NCBI RefSeq assembly: GCF_001540865.1
Contig: NC_033633.1
Coordinates: 1,965,387 to 2,029,386 of the forward strand
Origin: Ananas comosus
Lineage: Eukaryota; Streptophyta; Magnoliopsida; Poales; Bromeliaceae
DNA length: 64,000 nt
Direction of reading: 5' to 3'
Positions 12,148 through 27,393 of the stretch are shown here, piece after piece (the stretch's first letter is position 1; each line of letters opens with the position of its first letter). A program made the translations under genes and the position numbers. The notes under the pieces were generated by a model. It ran no database searches. It had not been told where the DNA came from and saw only the letters and a list, made by a program, of their open reading frames with translations.

Positions 12148-15100
12148 CTCTTTTCCGGGGGATAAATGTACAGAGCGCCCCTAAACTTTAGCTAAATTGT
12201 AAAGAGAGGTCTGAACTTTCAAATTTGTTCAAAGTTTATAAATTAGTTTAATAGACCCATCTTTTTAATAAAGTTATTAATTTTAAAGCCATTTTAGTTG
12301 TCCGTCTTGCATATCATCTATAAATCTTTAAAGCAGTAAAAATTTTTTTTTTTTCTATTTTATTATAATATATATAAATCTCCATGTATTGTTATCAGAA
12401 TTGAAGGATAAATAAAATTCTTTATATTTGAAATATTTTCTGATTAGGTGCATGATAATCCACTACAATGGTTGTTTAATTTATAACTTCAATTGAAAAT
12501 AAAAAAACTATCAAAATATTTGGCAAAAGTTATCAGAACTATCTGTTATAATTAAAAGTTCAGATGTTTGCTTATAAAAGAATTGTATATAAATCCCCAA
12601 TTTCTATTTATCCAAAAATAAGTAATTTTCATTAAAAAATTAGAAAATTTGTAGGTTTATTAGTAAATTTATCAAATTCGATAATTTTAATTATATTTTA
12701 GTAAATAAAACTAGACTACTTAATAATTAATTATAACTAATCAAATTATTAAACTAGAAAAGGACAAAGAATCAATGGGCCACTTCAAAGTGCCATATAT
12801 TTGAGGGGGTTCCGTATTTTTTTTACTTATTAAAATGACCTTTAACTCCCTGCTCTTGTTATTTTTGGGCAGGTGTTAAATGGACAAAAGTGGGGGCAAT
12901 TGAAAATATATACCCCAAAAATGTTATATATTTAATTTTTAAAAATTTTAAAATTTTGTCTATATATTTTTAAACTAGTTAGAAGTAACTGTATTTTTAT
13001 TTTATGACTCTTTTCATAATAAAAACTATATTTAAATCAAATTAGTACAATTTAGCCGATACACTAAATTATTATTTTTGTAATTGGTCAGAAAGAAAGG
13101 GTTTAAATAAAAAGTACGAGCACAAAAGTCGCAATATTGGTATAGTACAAGGTTTATCATGCATTTTTAGTCATTTTGTAGTAATAATAGAAATTAAATT
13201 GATTAATAATTGTGTTTAAATATAGAAGTTTTTAGATACACTTATAACTCTTACTATATGAAAAAAAAATTAATTAAAAGGATAAAGATTTAATCAAAAT
13301 CTTTGGTACAATTTTGGTAAGCAGCTAAGTTTATGGTGCTTTTCTGATTTTGAACGGTGGTGGTGGTGGTGTTATTGTGATAGGTGATTTTAGGACCGTT
13401 GGATAGATGATGAGTAGAAGCTTCGGTACAACTATTGTACCGAAACATATATCATCAATCAATCAATATTTATAAGCAAGATCTTGTGAAGCATTAAAGT
13501 GAATCAAATTATTTATAACTCAAAATATATAGTAATTAATAGTTAAAAAAATTCCCACTTTCAAAATTTTACAATTTCAAGCGTAGTGATCACGCGATCG
13601 TCTTTTACCGGTTCTCTTTAACTAATTCATAATTATCATTTTATTCATAAGTTGTACTCCTTTTTTTTTTTCTGAATCGAATCAATGGTTAAGTTAAAAT
13701 TCTCTCTAGTTACCGTGTTAGTAAATAATTATAGATCATGTTTGAATAAATCAATGTTTAGTTTGGCGACAAGGGAAAAAAAAAAAAGTGCAAAGAGTGA
13801 AGGGTCTATTTCTAAAGAAAAAACAAAGTTGAAGGGGGTTTTTCAAAATGGCTGATAGTTGAGGGGTCTCAACATATTTGTACCTATTCTTTTTTTTATT
13901 TTTTTTTTAGTTTAGCATATTATTTCTTTTTTATTTTTTATTTTTTTTATTTTGTTTAATTTTGTCTCACTCTTATTTCTTCCTTATATATCCTTTCCCT
14001 TTCAAAGTGGTCCATAGATTCCCTCCTACTCCATGAGCCCTTTTTTTCCAAAAAAAAAAAAAAAAAAAAAAAAAANAAAAAAAAAAACACAAGTAAGGTA
14101 TGAATTTTAAGGTAAATATTTTTTTTATAGGGTTTGTTTCTACTCAAAGGAGTTCAACTCCTTTTCTTTTTATTTTCATTGCACCTAATCGGGGCATTTT
14201 ATTGATTAAAGTAAAATTACTCATCAGTTGTTAGAGATATTTTCATCCACTAATAAAACTACTTGTTAGAAAAAAAAGAAAAAGAAAAAATGTACTATCT
14301 CAATAATATGGAGACCATGTACATTTTAAAATATAAACAGGATTCAAACCGGAGAATTAGTTGTTCAATGAAAAGGATATTAATTAATCAACTATTTTAA
14401 GCAACGGTACAATAGTAAAAGAAGTAGGTTTTAGACTTTTTTTAGCTGACGCATAGTGTTTATATCTACAGTTAAAAACTATCATGTTTAGATATCTGTA
14501 CTGCATAAATACGCAAATTTGCATAAAGATTTCTGCAAGATTAGTGTTCGAACATGTGCCGCTGAAAATCAGAGGTATACATGTCATAATTGTTATCTTT
14601 TTTTGTTGTTGTTCGCCGAGGATGGCAGTGTGCGGCGACTTTGTTCATATTTTTTAAAAATGAGCTTAGTTGAAGATACAAAGAAACTAGACTTCAAACA
14701 TATGACCTCAGATACAAACAATCAATTTCATTGCTATTTGCGCTAACGCTGATTGATATCTTATACAAATGGTTGGATAGGAGCACATGTGATAAGGTTT
14801 TAAAGGACACATAAATAATTGAACACCATTTTTGCAAAAATATTTGCACACTGTATATATATGAGGATGCACATAGAAATTTTTACATGGTAAAACTAGG
14901 GGTGTTGACCAGGACATTGCATGACCTAACCCTAATCCTCTTTTTCCTTGATTATCTTATTATGTACTTATTGCTAAGCTTCTTCAAACTTTTCAACATC
15001 TTTTAACGTAACTAAACCTCTACTAGGACTAATTCAAGATTATCTTTTCATTCTCCAATCACAAGTTAAAGAAAAGATAAAAGGAAGTGGTATTAGAAGT

Positions 15101-15945
15101 GGTATTAAATCATGCTAAATGAGTTAGTTAAATTAAGTATTACTTGTTGGACAAACAAGCCCCATATATAAACCCAGTCATATAGCTTGAACAAGGACTT
15201 TTCATAAATAAGCTAATTAAAATATTTAAGTTATATTCTTCACTATGCTAAGTTAGCCTAGCCTAAAAACCTAAATTAGTTTAATGCTACATTTTTTATA
15301 GCTCTACCAAATCCTAAGTTACTTGACGTTTATTATCTTATCTGAAGCTTCTATACAACATGTTTGAATAGATCTGTTTAAAAAAGCGGGAACAATGTTT
15401 ATTTTGTCTTTTTGTCGCATCAGACAATTCTAGATTTTTAAGTATATTCTTTACTTTAAGAATACTTGTTAAATCGTAAGTTACTACTTAAGATCTGTTT
15501 AGCTTGTCTAGAGTTTTCGTATGATATGTTTAAATAGAGTTGTTTGAAGAAATAAAGATAAAGTTTAATTTTTACATTTTACGGTATTCGCGCATTTCAG
15601 ATAAACATACGTAACTTTTACTTTACTTCTCAGGTATATATAAAATATTTCTAGAATTGGGGAAAAGAGGCACTTAATTAATTAATTATGCTGTGATTAT
15701 GCTTATAATTAGACCAGATAATGAAGCAATTAATTTGGTACTGTTATGTGTCACCATCAATGATAGAAACACCTATTAAATAATGTTGATTATTACGAGA
15801 AAGGAACATTTCATAATTTTCATTAATGATCTGCATATTATTAAGCTCTTGTGATCTCCAAGGAATTGACAAAATCTTTCAATTAAACTCTCTTGTGCTC
15901 TTTAGAGATATATCTATTTGTCTCTAACATTTTCATCACAATCAT
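12148..15945. other. AT-rich intergenic spacer, no gene recognised
   Basis: Very AT-rich with short spurious frames only. It contains a (GGT)n run near 13358, long A/T tracts and an assembly N at 14076 in a poly-A run (about 14049-14087). No RNA gene or conserved coding pattern seen. Confidence 0.55.
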
Positions 15946-16659
15946 TTAGGGCCTGTTTGTTTCGAGGGAAGTGGGGTGGAAGTGGGACGGGAAAAATAAT
16001 TTTCGGTAAAAACTCACCACTTCCGCCGTTTGGTTCACGGTAATTTTATTACGCACGAAAGTCCAGTTCATCTAAAATAATGAACTTGACTTCGCCCTCC
16101 CATGGAGCGAAATTAATTACGGTGAAGTGAAAAAAAGACAAGAATGGATTAATGTATTAGGGTTACCTCTTCTAAAATATGATCAAATTTGATTAAATAA
16201 ACTTTAATATATTTTTTGTTTAATTTGTATATTTAGAAAATGATGAAAAATGAATTTGTTAAATGTTAATAATTTTTTAACTTTAGAATTTTATTTGTTG
16301 CATTATTATAATTTATATGCAAACAAATAATATAATTTTTTAAAAATTTATTTTATAATTATACATATATATAATTATATACATATATAATTATATTAAT
16401 TTTTATTTATTATAATTTATTATTCACTATAAGTTACAAATAGACAATGATATCACTTTGAAGGTAAATATACCGAGGGTGGAGAGCTACACTTTTTACG
16501 TCATCTACTTTCTACCAAACAAACAACAGAACTCGCAGAACTGCACTTCCACAGTTAAAAACAAATAGCAAAAGTGAACTAATTTTCACTCCAACTCCAC
16601 TTCAACTCAAAGTCCACTTCTACCCAAAGTCTACTTACGTTGAAACAAACATACCCTTA
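15946..16659. mobile_element. Tourist/PIF-Harbinger-like MITE, 708 bp
   Basis: The ends are GGGCCTGTTTGTTTC (15949) and its near-inverse GAAACAAACATACCC (to 16656), flanked by TTA on both sides (15946-15948, 16657-16659). A 3-bp TTA target duplication with GGG..CCC tips fits PIF/Harbinger. Subterminal sequence on both sides is rich in GAAGTGG/CCACTTC. No transposase frame. Confidence 0.75.
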
Positions 16660-17417
16660 GTTTTTTTGGTCTCTCTCTCTCTCCTTTTCTTCCGTCGGAA
16701 CCACAGACTTTATGAATATTTTTCGAATTAGGATTTGGCAGATTCCGATAGAAATATTTTCCACAGGGCCGCCAAGATTTGGAAGAAAACAAAGTCGACC
16801 TGAGAGTGATTGTTTTTGTCTATAACATTTTTTATTTTTTATTCTGTTTTATGAGATTTTAAAGTTTATGAACTTAGATTCATTTGTTAGCGGATATTTA
16901 TGTTTGGGTATTGATTAATGTATCTTTTTTTTTTCTTTTTTTTTTCTTTTTCTTAGGTTGGGAGACTGTCATTTATATTTTTTGTTTTTCTAGTTCTAAA
17001 AATACTTATATTATTCTTGTGCATGGAAATGTGCTTATATTACTACCCAATTTTGTATAATAATGTTGTAATTAAACTCTAATTTTTAATATATTCTACT
17101 GATTTTGAACATAAAACAATGAGATTTTTATTATTATTTTTTTTATTTCGAGGATTGGGGCTTAACCTCCTATGCACCTTTTCTGAGTTTCGTGACTTAG
17201 AACTCAAACTGTGGACCTTTTTCTATCAATATTACATGACTAGAATATTAATATTATTGACATTTACACGGTTTGTATTTAGGATTTGTCAGGTAAGCCT
17301 AAGAAGATTTTTAAAATTAAGCATAAAATTAGACTCTTTCAAATAGGAATGTAAATGGATTCAGATTAACTAAGATTTTATCCCGATCTGTCCCGAATTG
17401 AATTGTAATTGAAGGCA

Positions 17418-17418
17418 G

Positions 17419-17451
<33 letters not shown>
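17418..17451. repeat. Poly-A tract
   Basis: A run of about 34 A inside AT-rich spacer. Confidence 0.9.
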
Positions 17452-17454
<3 letters not shown>

Positions 17455-17706
17455 ACCTCTAATCCGCCTCAATCTGCTCCAGAAATAAAGCAATTAGAAG
17501 AAAACTGCTTGGTTTTCTTGACCCATCTCAATTCATCAAAAACACACTCCCGTCTCGACCAATTCCAAATAAATCTATAAATAAACATAAAATAAAATAA
17601 AATAGTTTTTAAAAAATAATTTGTCGCGATCTGCAAAAAAATGAAGTGGAAAGGTGAGGGCCATGCCCCCTTACATCCACACACAGAGGTGGTGTTAAAT
17701 ATATAT

Positions 17707-18568
17707 AATGGTTTTTTGGCCTATATATGTGCTGTAAATTGCGTGCAACGCATGTAACAATTAACAGTGACATATTTTATATTCGGACAAAATTGTACTA
17801 AGATATATTATATTAGGTAGAGCGTGTCTTTTATCCATTTACCAAAAATAATGCTCAAATTCATGCAAAAAGCAACTAATTCTGTGTCTTTTCATTTTAG
17901 TCTAAGTTGAAAAAGCAAATAATTTTGTGTCTTTCCATTTTAATCTGTGTCTTGCCGTTGCCTACCTCTCCTCTATGCCCATCTCGATTTTCTCCCTACT
18001 GTCGCCGAAATGGAGAGGCGACGAGGGTGCAGGAGGAGAAGAGGAGCAGGTGGAGAAAAAAATAAAGACGAACTATGGCTGATCGAAGCGCAAAAAATGG
18101 AAAGAGAAAAGACGGCGGATGAACAAGATGAGGGAGAAAACGAAAATGGTAAGGAACAAATTGATCATTTTGTCATCACAATTAACACCGTACCCTTCTG
18201 TAAGCATTTTTTTATTTTATAAAAATGCAAAGTGTAAATTTTTATATGACATGAAAGAAAAATAAAAAAGTGGATATTCATAGAAAAATTTTATGTAATT
18301 TAGCTTTTAAAAAAAAAAGCCATTGTAGGGGTTAAGAAAATGTGTAAAACTAGTAGTAAAATTAGTCTCTTTCTACATACAAGGGTTGCATTAAATAGGA
18401 TGGTTTTTTGGATGTGCTCTATAGTGTGCAACACATGTAACAATAGACATTTTATATTCGGACAAATTGTACTAAGATATAGAGACATAGCATTAGCTTG
18501 AACATGTCTCTTATCCATTCACTGAAAAATATAACATTTAAAAGTGCATTCACAAATATATCCATGCA
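17707..18568. repeat. Pair of ~165-bp direct repeats, ~690 bp apart
   Basis: Segment 17707-17872 (TGGTTTTTTGG, GCAACGCATGTAACAAT, TTTTATATTCGGACAAA, ATTGTACTAAGATAT, GTCTTTTATCCATT) recurs at 18398-18568 in the same order. The intervening sequence has no recognised gene. A small non-autonomous element with terminal direct repeats, or an old segmental duplication, are both possible. Confidence 0.6.
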
Positions 18569-19189
18569 AAACAGGTATACACTAAAATTTTTTTTTCTAC
18601 ATGTTTATTTTATTATAATATCTAAATTTTACAATCCACCAATTAAGAAAACTTAGTAAATAAATATGAACCTTTGAATGATTATGATATAAGATTTACA
18701 CTCTATACAGGTGTAAAGATAATATTGCTCGAAGAGAAAATTATGTGTCTGTTCAGTTTGGATTACTTTAATGATTTTTATTAAATAATTATTGTGGTCG
18801 AATTATAGCCGATCGTCGACCAAAAGTTTGGAAATTCGATCTCCTATATACGCCTATATTAAAAAGGGCGATTTAATTCTCAGCTGCTTGAAAATTTTAA
18901 AAAAACTGTAATTTGCCTTTGAGAATTCTTGGGAGTAGAGTTTATATATTTGTTAGAAAAAAAATTATTATATCCTTGTAAGATATTTATGTACTAGAAG
19001 AATCATCCTATCCTAAGTATTTGCAATAGAAATTTATAATCAGCATTTGTGTATGTTTTTTCTGGTTCTAATTCCAATTAATCTATTAAATATCTTGTAG
19101 TTATTGGTGTGCATGAGTGGTGCAACTTTTTCCAGCTTTACTAAAATTCTATTCAGCATCTAACATATTAGATTGATTTATTTCGGATA

Positions 19190-19360
19190 CATCACATTCA
19201 AATCATGCAAAATTTTGATCCATTTGGACTAAAGTACATTATATTTTGACCTTTCGAGTCGATTAAGTCAATTATCTGTTACATCACATGCAAATGATGG
19301 CAAAGTTTGATCCATTTGGATAAAATTACATCATATTATGTCCTCTCAATTAGGCTCATT
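19190..19360. repeat. Imperfect ~92-bp tandem duplication
   Basis: CATCACATTCAAATCATG-CAAAATTTTGATCCATTTGGA is followed by a second copy with CATCACATGCAAATGATGGC and TTTGATCCATTTGGATAAA. It directly precedes the palindromic element at 19372. Confidence 0.65.
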
Positions 19361-19362
19361 TG

Positions 19363-21305
19363 AAATTGTAAGGCCAATTTGTATAAAAATTCCGCTAGTT
19401 TTGCGCTTTTGCAAAAGTGGACCACCTTTTTTTTAATTTTATAGATTCGAGCCAAATTTTTAATAAACTGACCAAATATTCTTATATCTTTTTCTCTCAC
19501 TTTTTTTTTTCTCGCGTTCTTTTTTTTTTATCGCCGAAGAAGGCGATGGAGGCGAAGGCGGAAACGGCCCCCATCGTCTCTGCACCTCATGCCTTCACTT
19601 CCACCCTCGCCTGCGCCCCCCTCGGCCTACTCGCCTCCGACCCCGTTGAAGTCGCGCTGCGACCCTCTTTTTTTTTTTTTTTTTTTTTTCTCTCCGACCC
19701 TCCTCTACCACCTTCGCGGTCCTCCGCGACGATAACGAGAACGGTAACGCGTCCTCTTCCTCCGCCTCCACTCTCTACCTGCACTGCAGCGGATTTTCTA
19801 TCCGCCAAACAAACCCGCCATCCCCACTGCTGCTACTGGCTAGGAAGAGAAAGTGCTTCTCGGGGCCGAGAAGCTCGCCGGCGAGAGAAGGGGCACGCGG
19901 CCCACCCACCTACCCTAGAGGGCAGCGGCAAGCGTAACCTCGACGGTGTCGGAGGCGAGCGAGAAACGCACGGGAAAATCTCTGGATTAGCTATTTTGTT
20001 TGTTTAAAATAAAAAAAAATAATTAAAAGGCCAAAAACTAGATAATAATAAAAAAAACAATAGAAAATGAAGAAAATGATAAATTTGCACTGTTAAGATT
20101 AAATTGCACTGTTTTAAAAGAATGTTATACTATTATGAATGTAAGTTGAACTCTTTTAAATATAAACTGCAACATTTAAAATGAAAGTTATACTCTTTAA
20201 ACGAAAGTTGCACTATTTGAGAGATATTTATATTATTTCTCCTCTTGTTGCAATCTTTAAGATGAGATATTTACACTATTTCTTTTCTTGTTGCACTATT
20301 TCTCTCTTCATGTGTTGATGTGTAAACTTCATCCTTTAATAAGAGAAATAGTGCAACAAGAGGAGAAATAGTGTAACAAGAAAAAAAATAGTGTAAATAT
20401 CTCCTCTTAAAGAGTGCACCAAGAGGAGAAACAATATAAATATCTATCAAAGATTGCAATTTTTATTTAAAGAGTGTAACTTTCATCTTAAAGGACAGTT
20501 TATATTTAAAAGAGTGCAACTTACATCCATAATAGTGCAACGTTTTTGTAAAACAATGTCAGTGCAATTTAATCTTAACAGTGCAAATTCTTCTTCTTCT
20601 TCTCTGGTTTTCTTTATTATTCTCTAGTGTTTTACCTTTTAGTTATTTTTTTTTTTATTTTAAACAAACAAAAGTGTTAATCCAGAGATGCTCCTGTGCA
20701 TTTCTCGCCCTTCTTGCCTCCGACACCGTCGAGGCCCCGCTCGTTGCCGCCCTCTGGGGTAGACGGGGTGCCGCGTGCCCCGTCCCTCACCGGCGAGCTT
20801 CTTGACGCTGAGAAGTGCTTTCTCTTTATCGTCGACAGTGGTGGTGGGAACGCGAATTCCCAGAAGTGGGTTTGGTTGGTGCAAAATCCGCTGCAGTATT
20901 GGTGGAGGGCGAAGGCGGAGGAAGAGGATGCGTTACCGTCCTCGTTATCGTTGTAGAGGGCCGTGGAGGCGGTGGAGAAGGGTCGGAGAGAAAAAAAAAG
21001 AGGGTTGCAGCGCGGCCTCGGCGGGGTCGGAGGCGAGTAGGGCAAGGGGGGCGCAGGCGAGAGTGAGGGTGAGGGCGTGAGGTGCAGAGATGATAAGGGT
21101 TGTTTCCGCCTTCGCCTCCGTCGCCTTCTTCAGCGAGAAAAAAAATGAACACTAGAAAAAAAAAAAATAAGAGAGAAAAATGTATAAGGGTATTTTGGTC
21201 AGTTTACAAAAAATTCGGTCCAAATCCGCAAAATCGAAAAATGTGACCCACTTTTGCAAAAGCGCAAAACTAGTGAATTTTTTATGCAAATTGGCCAAAT
21301 TGTAA
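19363..21305. mobile_element. Mutator-like hairpin element (1925 bp) with perfect 9-bp target duplication
   Basis: The 9-mer AAATTGTAA occurs at 19363-19371 and 21297-21305, directly flanking GGCCAATTTG (left) and CAAATTGGCC (right). Between them the sequence is one long inverted repeat: left arm about 19372-20306, right arm about 20340-21296, with a loop of only ~30 bases. Long terminal inverted repeats and a 9-bp duplication are the hallmark of Mutator-like elements. No transposase is present. Each arm has an outer AT-rich part, a GC-rich gene-like part (about 19540-19960; 20690-21130) and an inner part rich in TTGCACTATTT motifs. The frames reported there (e.g. 19417-20007, 20677-21045) are open only in parts and differ between arms by indels. 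Confidence 0.85.
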
Positions 21306-21944
21306 TTATCCCCTTTTTTGTTTGTTTTGATAAACATTTTCACACAATCCAATATCAGGATTAAAAAAATTACATTAGTTATTTTTTTAGGTTTTTTTCT
21401 ATCTATTCTTCTTTCATAGTTGGCTTTGACAATCTCCAAAACAAAATCAATTTACAATGTGTGAAAAATGTGGACTTACAAAAGAATTTAACTTATGATG
21501 CACCAAAAAATAACACGCGTTTACAATAAAAAATAACTTTACTCTCCTCCACTTTATATGAAATAAATAAATCAAAGAGCTAAGCCAGCGAGACCGGATT
21601 CTCAACTATATTAAAATTTTACTATTAAATATAAATATTAAAAGTATTATTTTTTATTATTTTTAGATTTTTGGACTGTGTTTGGTAATTGAGAAAAATT
21701 TAAAAGAATTAGTATATTTATTTTTGAGATAATCTATTATTCTAGGATATAGAGAAATAAAAAAAAATTGTGTTTAGTTTGATATTTTTTATTCTGTAGT
21801 GTGAAAAAATTTTGTATGATTATTTTATTAAGAAATAATGAAGAATAGTGGAAAACGTTGATTAATTTTATTTATTTATTTATTTGGCCAAGATGGCTTT
21901 TGTCCACATTTCTCGGATATAGAATATTTAATATATGTACAATA

Positions 21945-22405
21945 ACACGAGTTCGAGTTAAAATACTATTAATAGTATTTTAGACTCTTCTACTATCGAT
22001 TTTTTAACAGTTAGATCTACACTTTAATCAATTTCACATTTTAGATCATACTTTCAACCAACCACCCACTAAGACTTAGTTTGGTATTGAGGTGGATCTA
22101 ACGTTATTAGATAAAATGGAGTTGAGAAAAAATATATATGGATATGTTTCTGCGTTCTCCGATGGGACCGCAGAAAATATATCATAACCGACTAACCGCA
22201 ATATGCGGAACGTAATATCACATACGGAACAAATATAGTATGCAATCTCCCTGCAATTCCAAACGAAACCTAAATCCTAGAGAAACCACCACTAAACTTT
22301 AAAAAGGTTTACTATCATCATTACTCTATAATTTTTCATTCAAAGGTTAAAAATTTTATAGTAAAAAAAATTAAATACTATTAATAATATTCAAGTCCAA
22401 TTCCA
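21945..22405. mobile_element. Family-1 MITE split by a nested insertion
   Basis: Left part: AAAATACTATTAATAGTATT, then AACAGTTAGATCTACACTTT and CAACCAACCACCCACTAAGA. Right part from ~22273: TCCTAGAGAAACC, ending AAATACTATTAATAATATTC. The typical family-1 core CCACTCAACCCTAGGGGG is interrupted exactly where the 22078-22272 insert lies. Confidence 0.6.
22078..22272. mobile_element. Small nested MITE-like insert
   Basis: Starts TTTGGTATTGAGGTGG after TTAG and ends TTCCAAACGAAACC before TAAA. Its ends are imperfect inverted repeats, and it interrupts the surrounding family-1 element. TTA/TAA flanks hint at a PIF/Harbinger-type insertion. Confidence 0.45.
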
Positions 22406-22505
22406 ATACATATAAGAATTATATATTTTGTGAAATATACAATAATTAAATTATTATATAAAATAATATTATAGTCATATTATTTCATTAAATACTTTCA
22501 ATAAT

Positions 22506-22736
22506 ATGAACTAGGCTGGATACTATTAATAACACTAGTGACTTGGTGTTATTAAGTTTTTTACACTTGGATTAAAAGATACGCGGTTATGAAGATGTGG
22601 GTCCCCTAGGGTTGAGTGGGTGGTTAATTGAATAGTATAATTGGAGGGATAAAAATGATAAAAAAAATAAATCTAACGGCAGAAAACTTGATGATATCAA
22701 ATACTTCGTACTATCGATAGTATCCCAACTAGACTG
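22506..22736. mobile_element. Family-1 MITE (reverse orientation)
   Basis: Starts CTAGGCTGGATACTATTAAT and ends TACTATCGATAGTATCCCAA. The interior reads CCCTAGGGTTGAGTGGGTGG, the reverse complement of the motif in the copies at 35 and 900. Confidence 0.75.
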
Positions 22737-23705
22737 CAATAATATTATATAACATATTTCAATAATAATATATAAAAATAATATAAAAATAATATAAATA
22801 AATAATTAAAGACTATATTTTAAAACATTATTTAATATATTTATTACAGTATATAACATTTTATTTTATATTATATGATATATGATAGAATAAGATATAA
22901 TATAAATTTATTAAAATAATAAAGATAATATAATATAATAGTACCACTGCTAGTTATTGCAGTACTACTCATCATCATGACAATAATAAAATATTTAAAT
23001 ATTATATTACTATTATTGTTATAAAATATTTTAACATATCTAAAATTAATATATATAGCCTGTGAATAACTCTATTACTTCCAGAATGTGAAATAATTGT
23101 TCCCAAATTATTCTAAGCAAGGTTATTATAAAATTATCTAAAGTAATCAGGTTTGACCGGAATAATTATTCTTACCATTTTTTTATATTGTTTGGCGAAA
23201 TAACAGAAATAATTTTTGTTGCCTCAATTTATTTCGAAACCAAACAGGGCCTTGGAGAAGTGCAATTATTCTACACAATTTAACATGATATTCAAGCCAC
23301 AAGTCCAGAGTTCGAGTCCCACTATCAAAAAATCCAGAACATCTAGAACCCAAGGGCGAATGAAAGTGTTGGATATAAATATTAAAAACACCGTTTTCTA
23401 CCAAATTAAGTTAGCGAGTGTTTCACCCAATATAACATTTACCACTTCCATAACAACATCAAAACAATAACCCCTGAACTGTTGAAAAGCTTCATATATC
23501 ATAAAAAGACATTCGAAACTATGCAAGTTTTGTAAGACACTAGTGCTCAAAACAGAGATGGTAAAACAAAAGAAGATACACAACAAGGGTAGAACTAGCA
23601 TCACGATATCCGAAACAAAACCGACTCCTATGGAAATAGTTCAAAGACTCTTCATTATTAGGGCTGACTAGCGAGATTGCTCGATTGAGAAATAAAAGAG
23701 ACACA
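22737..23705. other. AT-rich spacer downstream of the eS26 gene
   Basis: Extremely AT-rich to ~23060 (AATAATAT-type sequence), then ordinary spacer and the probable 3' untranslated region of the eS26 gene. No further gene recognised. Confidence 0.5.
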
Positions 23706-26166
<2,461 letters not shown>

Positions 26167-26212
26167 GGCGGCGAGTGGATAGCGGTAGCGCTAAAGGTCG
26201 CTGCTTTGATTC

Positions 26213-26220
26213 TAGGGTTT
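26213..26220 (-). promoter_or_regulatory. Telo-box AAACCCTA upstream of eS26
   Basis: AAACCCTA on the gene strand, ~50 bp upstream of the start codon. Telo-boxes are established promoter elements of plant translation-machinery genes. Confidence 0.65.
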
Positions 26221-26747
26221 TAGTATTAGAAAGAGACGCGAAGCGAGGAGTATATATCGTCCGAGATTAGATTGGGTCCCTAGAGTGGACGGTGTAAACT
26301 TATTGCATGAACCCGGTGCATAATGATCCGTGCACCTGGTCGACGCCGGGTCCAGGTGAAGTGAATTCTAAAAAAAAAGAAGGTTAGATTACTTATTTCC
26401 ATTTTAAAAAAAACCCAAAAAAGCCATGTTCCCTTTAGATTTAAATTTTAGACATTTAGCTTAGTTTCTTGAAATTTCAGTTTGTATATCACGGTATATA
26501 CATAATTTTTTTTATACAGTATAACAAATTTATAATCATTAAATTAGAAAATGATAAAACTTTTCAACACAATAGAATGACCGATGGTACAATATAATTA
26601 TTTTATTATTTTATTTAATATTGCAGATAAAATATATTATTTATGGCCAAAAACGTTATGAGTAAAAAAAATTATTTGATTTGAGAGATTAATTTTATTT
26701 GTTGTAAAAAAATTGGAAAAACTTTTTTTTTAAAGAAAGGAAATTGG

Positions 26748-27110
26748 AAAAACTTTAAATATTATTTATGTGGTTTTGCACTTTATTACTTTAGTGTTCT
26801 ATTGTTTAAAATGTATCACTTTCATACTCTGTGGTTTTTTTTTTTTTCGTTATCCCCTCCATCAATTTTTTTGTTAAATTAGTCGTAAAGTTAAAACCAT
26901 ATGATACTAAATAAAAATTTGGTAAACCGCAAGGTACAAAAATAAATATTTGGTGAACCATAGGTAAAATATCTGAAGTTTTTTGTATATGATTTAACAA
27001 AGAGTTAATAAAAGCGTTGACAAAAAAAAAAAACCAAAGTGTATTAAAGTGATACACTTTTAACTCATAGAGTACTAAAAAACCACATATATGACATTTG
27101 AAGTTGACCC
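26748..27110. mobile_element. Family-4 MITE
   Basis: ACTTTAAATATTATTTATGT with GGTTTTGCACTTTATTACTT on the left mirrors AACCACATATATGACATTTG and AAGTTGACCC on the right. TTAAAATGTATCACTTT and AAAGTGATACACTTT are the inner mirrored motifs. It lies between the eS26 and PPR promoters. Confidence 0.65.
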
Positions 27111-27357
27111 AAAAAATTTATATATCTTTCCTAAAAGTCCCTGATCTACTTTGTTGGAAGAAGACATGGGAAGGTCTGTGAACCGCGCTTTGAATTTTCA
27201 TAGACCAGGTATATGCTCCTGGTCCATACGACAGTTCCTCCATGTTTAAGTTGGCTCCTTTTCCCCTCCTACTCATGGACTCCTCAAACACGACGACGAC
27301 CACCACCGCCACCTCTCCCTTCCCCTTCTCCTCCCTCATCCCGACCATGTACTCCAC

Positions 27358-27388
27358 CTCAAACCCTATCCCTAACCCTAACCCCTCA
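27358..27388 (+). promoter_or_regulatory. Telo-box-like CCCTAA cluster just before the PPR start
   Basis: AAACCCTATCCCTAACCCTA immediately upstream of the ATG at 27394. Similar to telo-box clusters in plant leaders; functional effect not shown. Confidence 0.5.
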
Positions 27389-27393
27389 CATCC

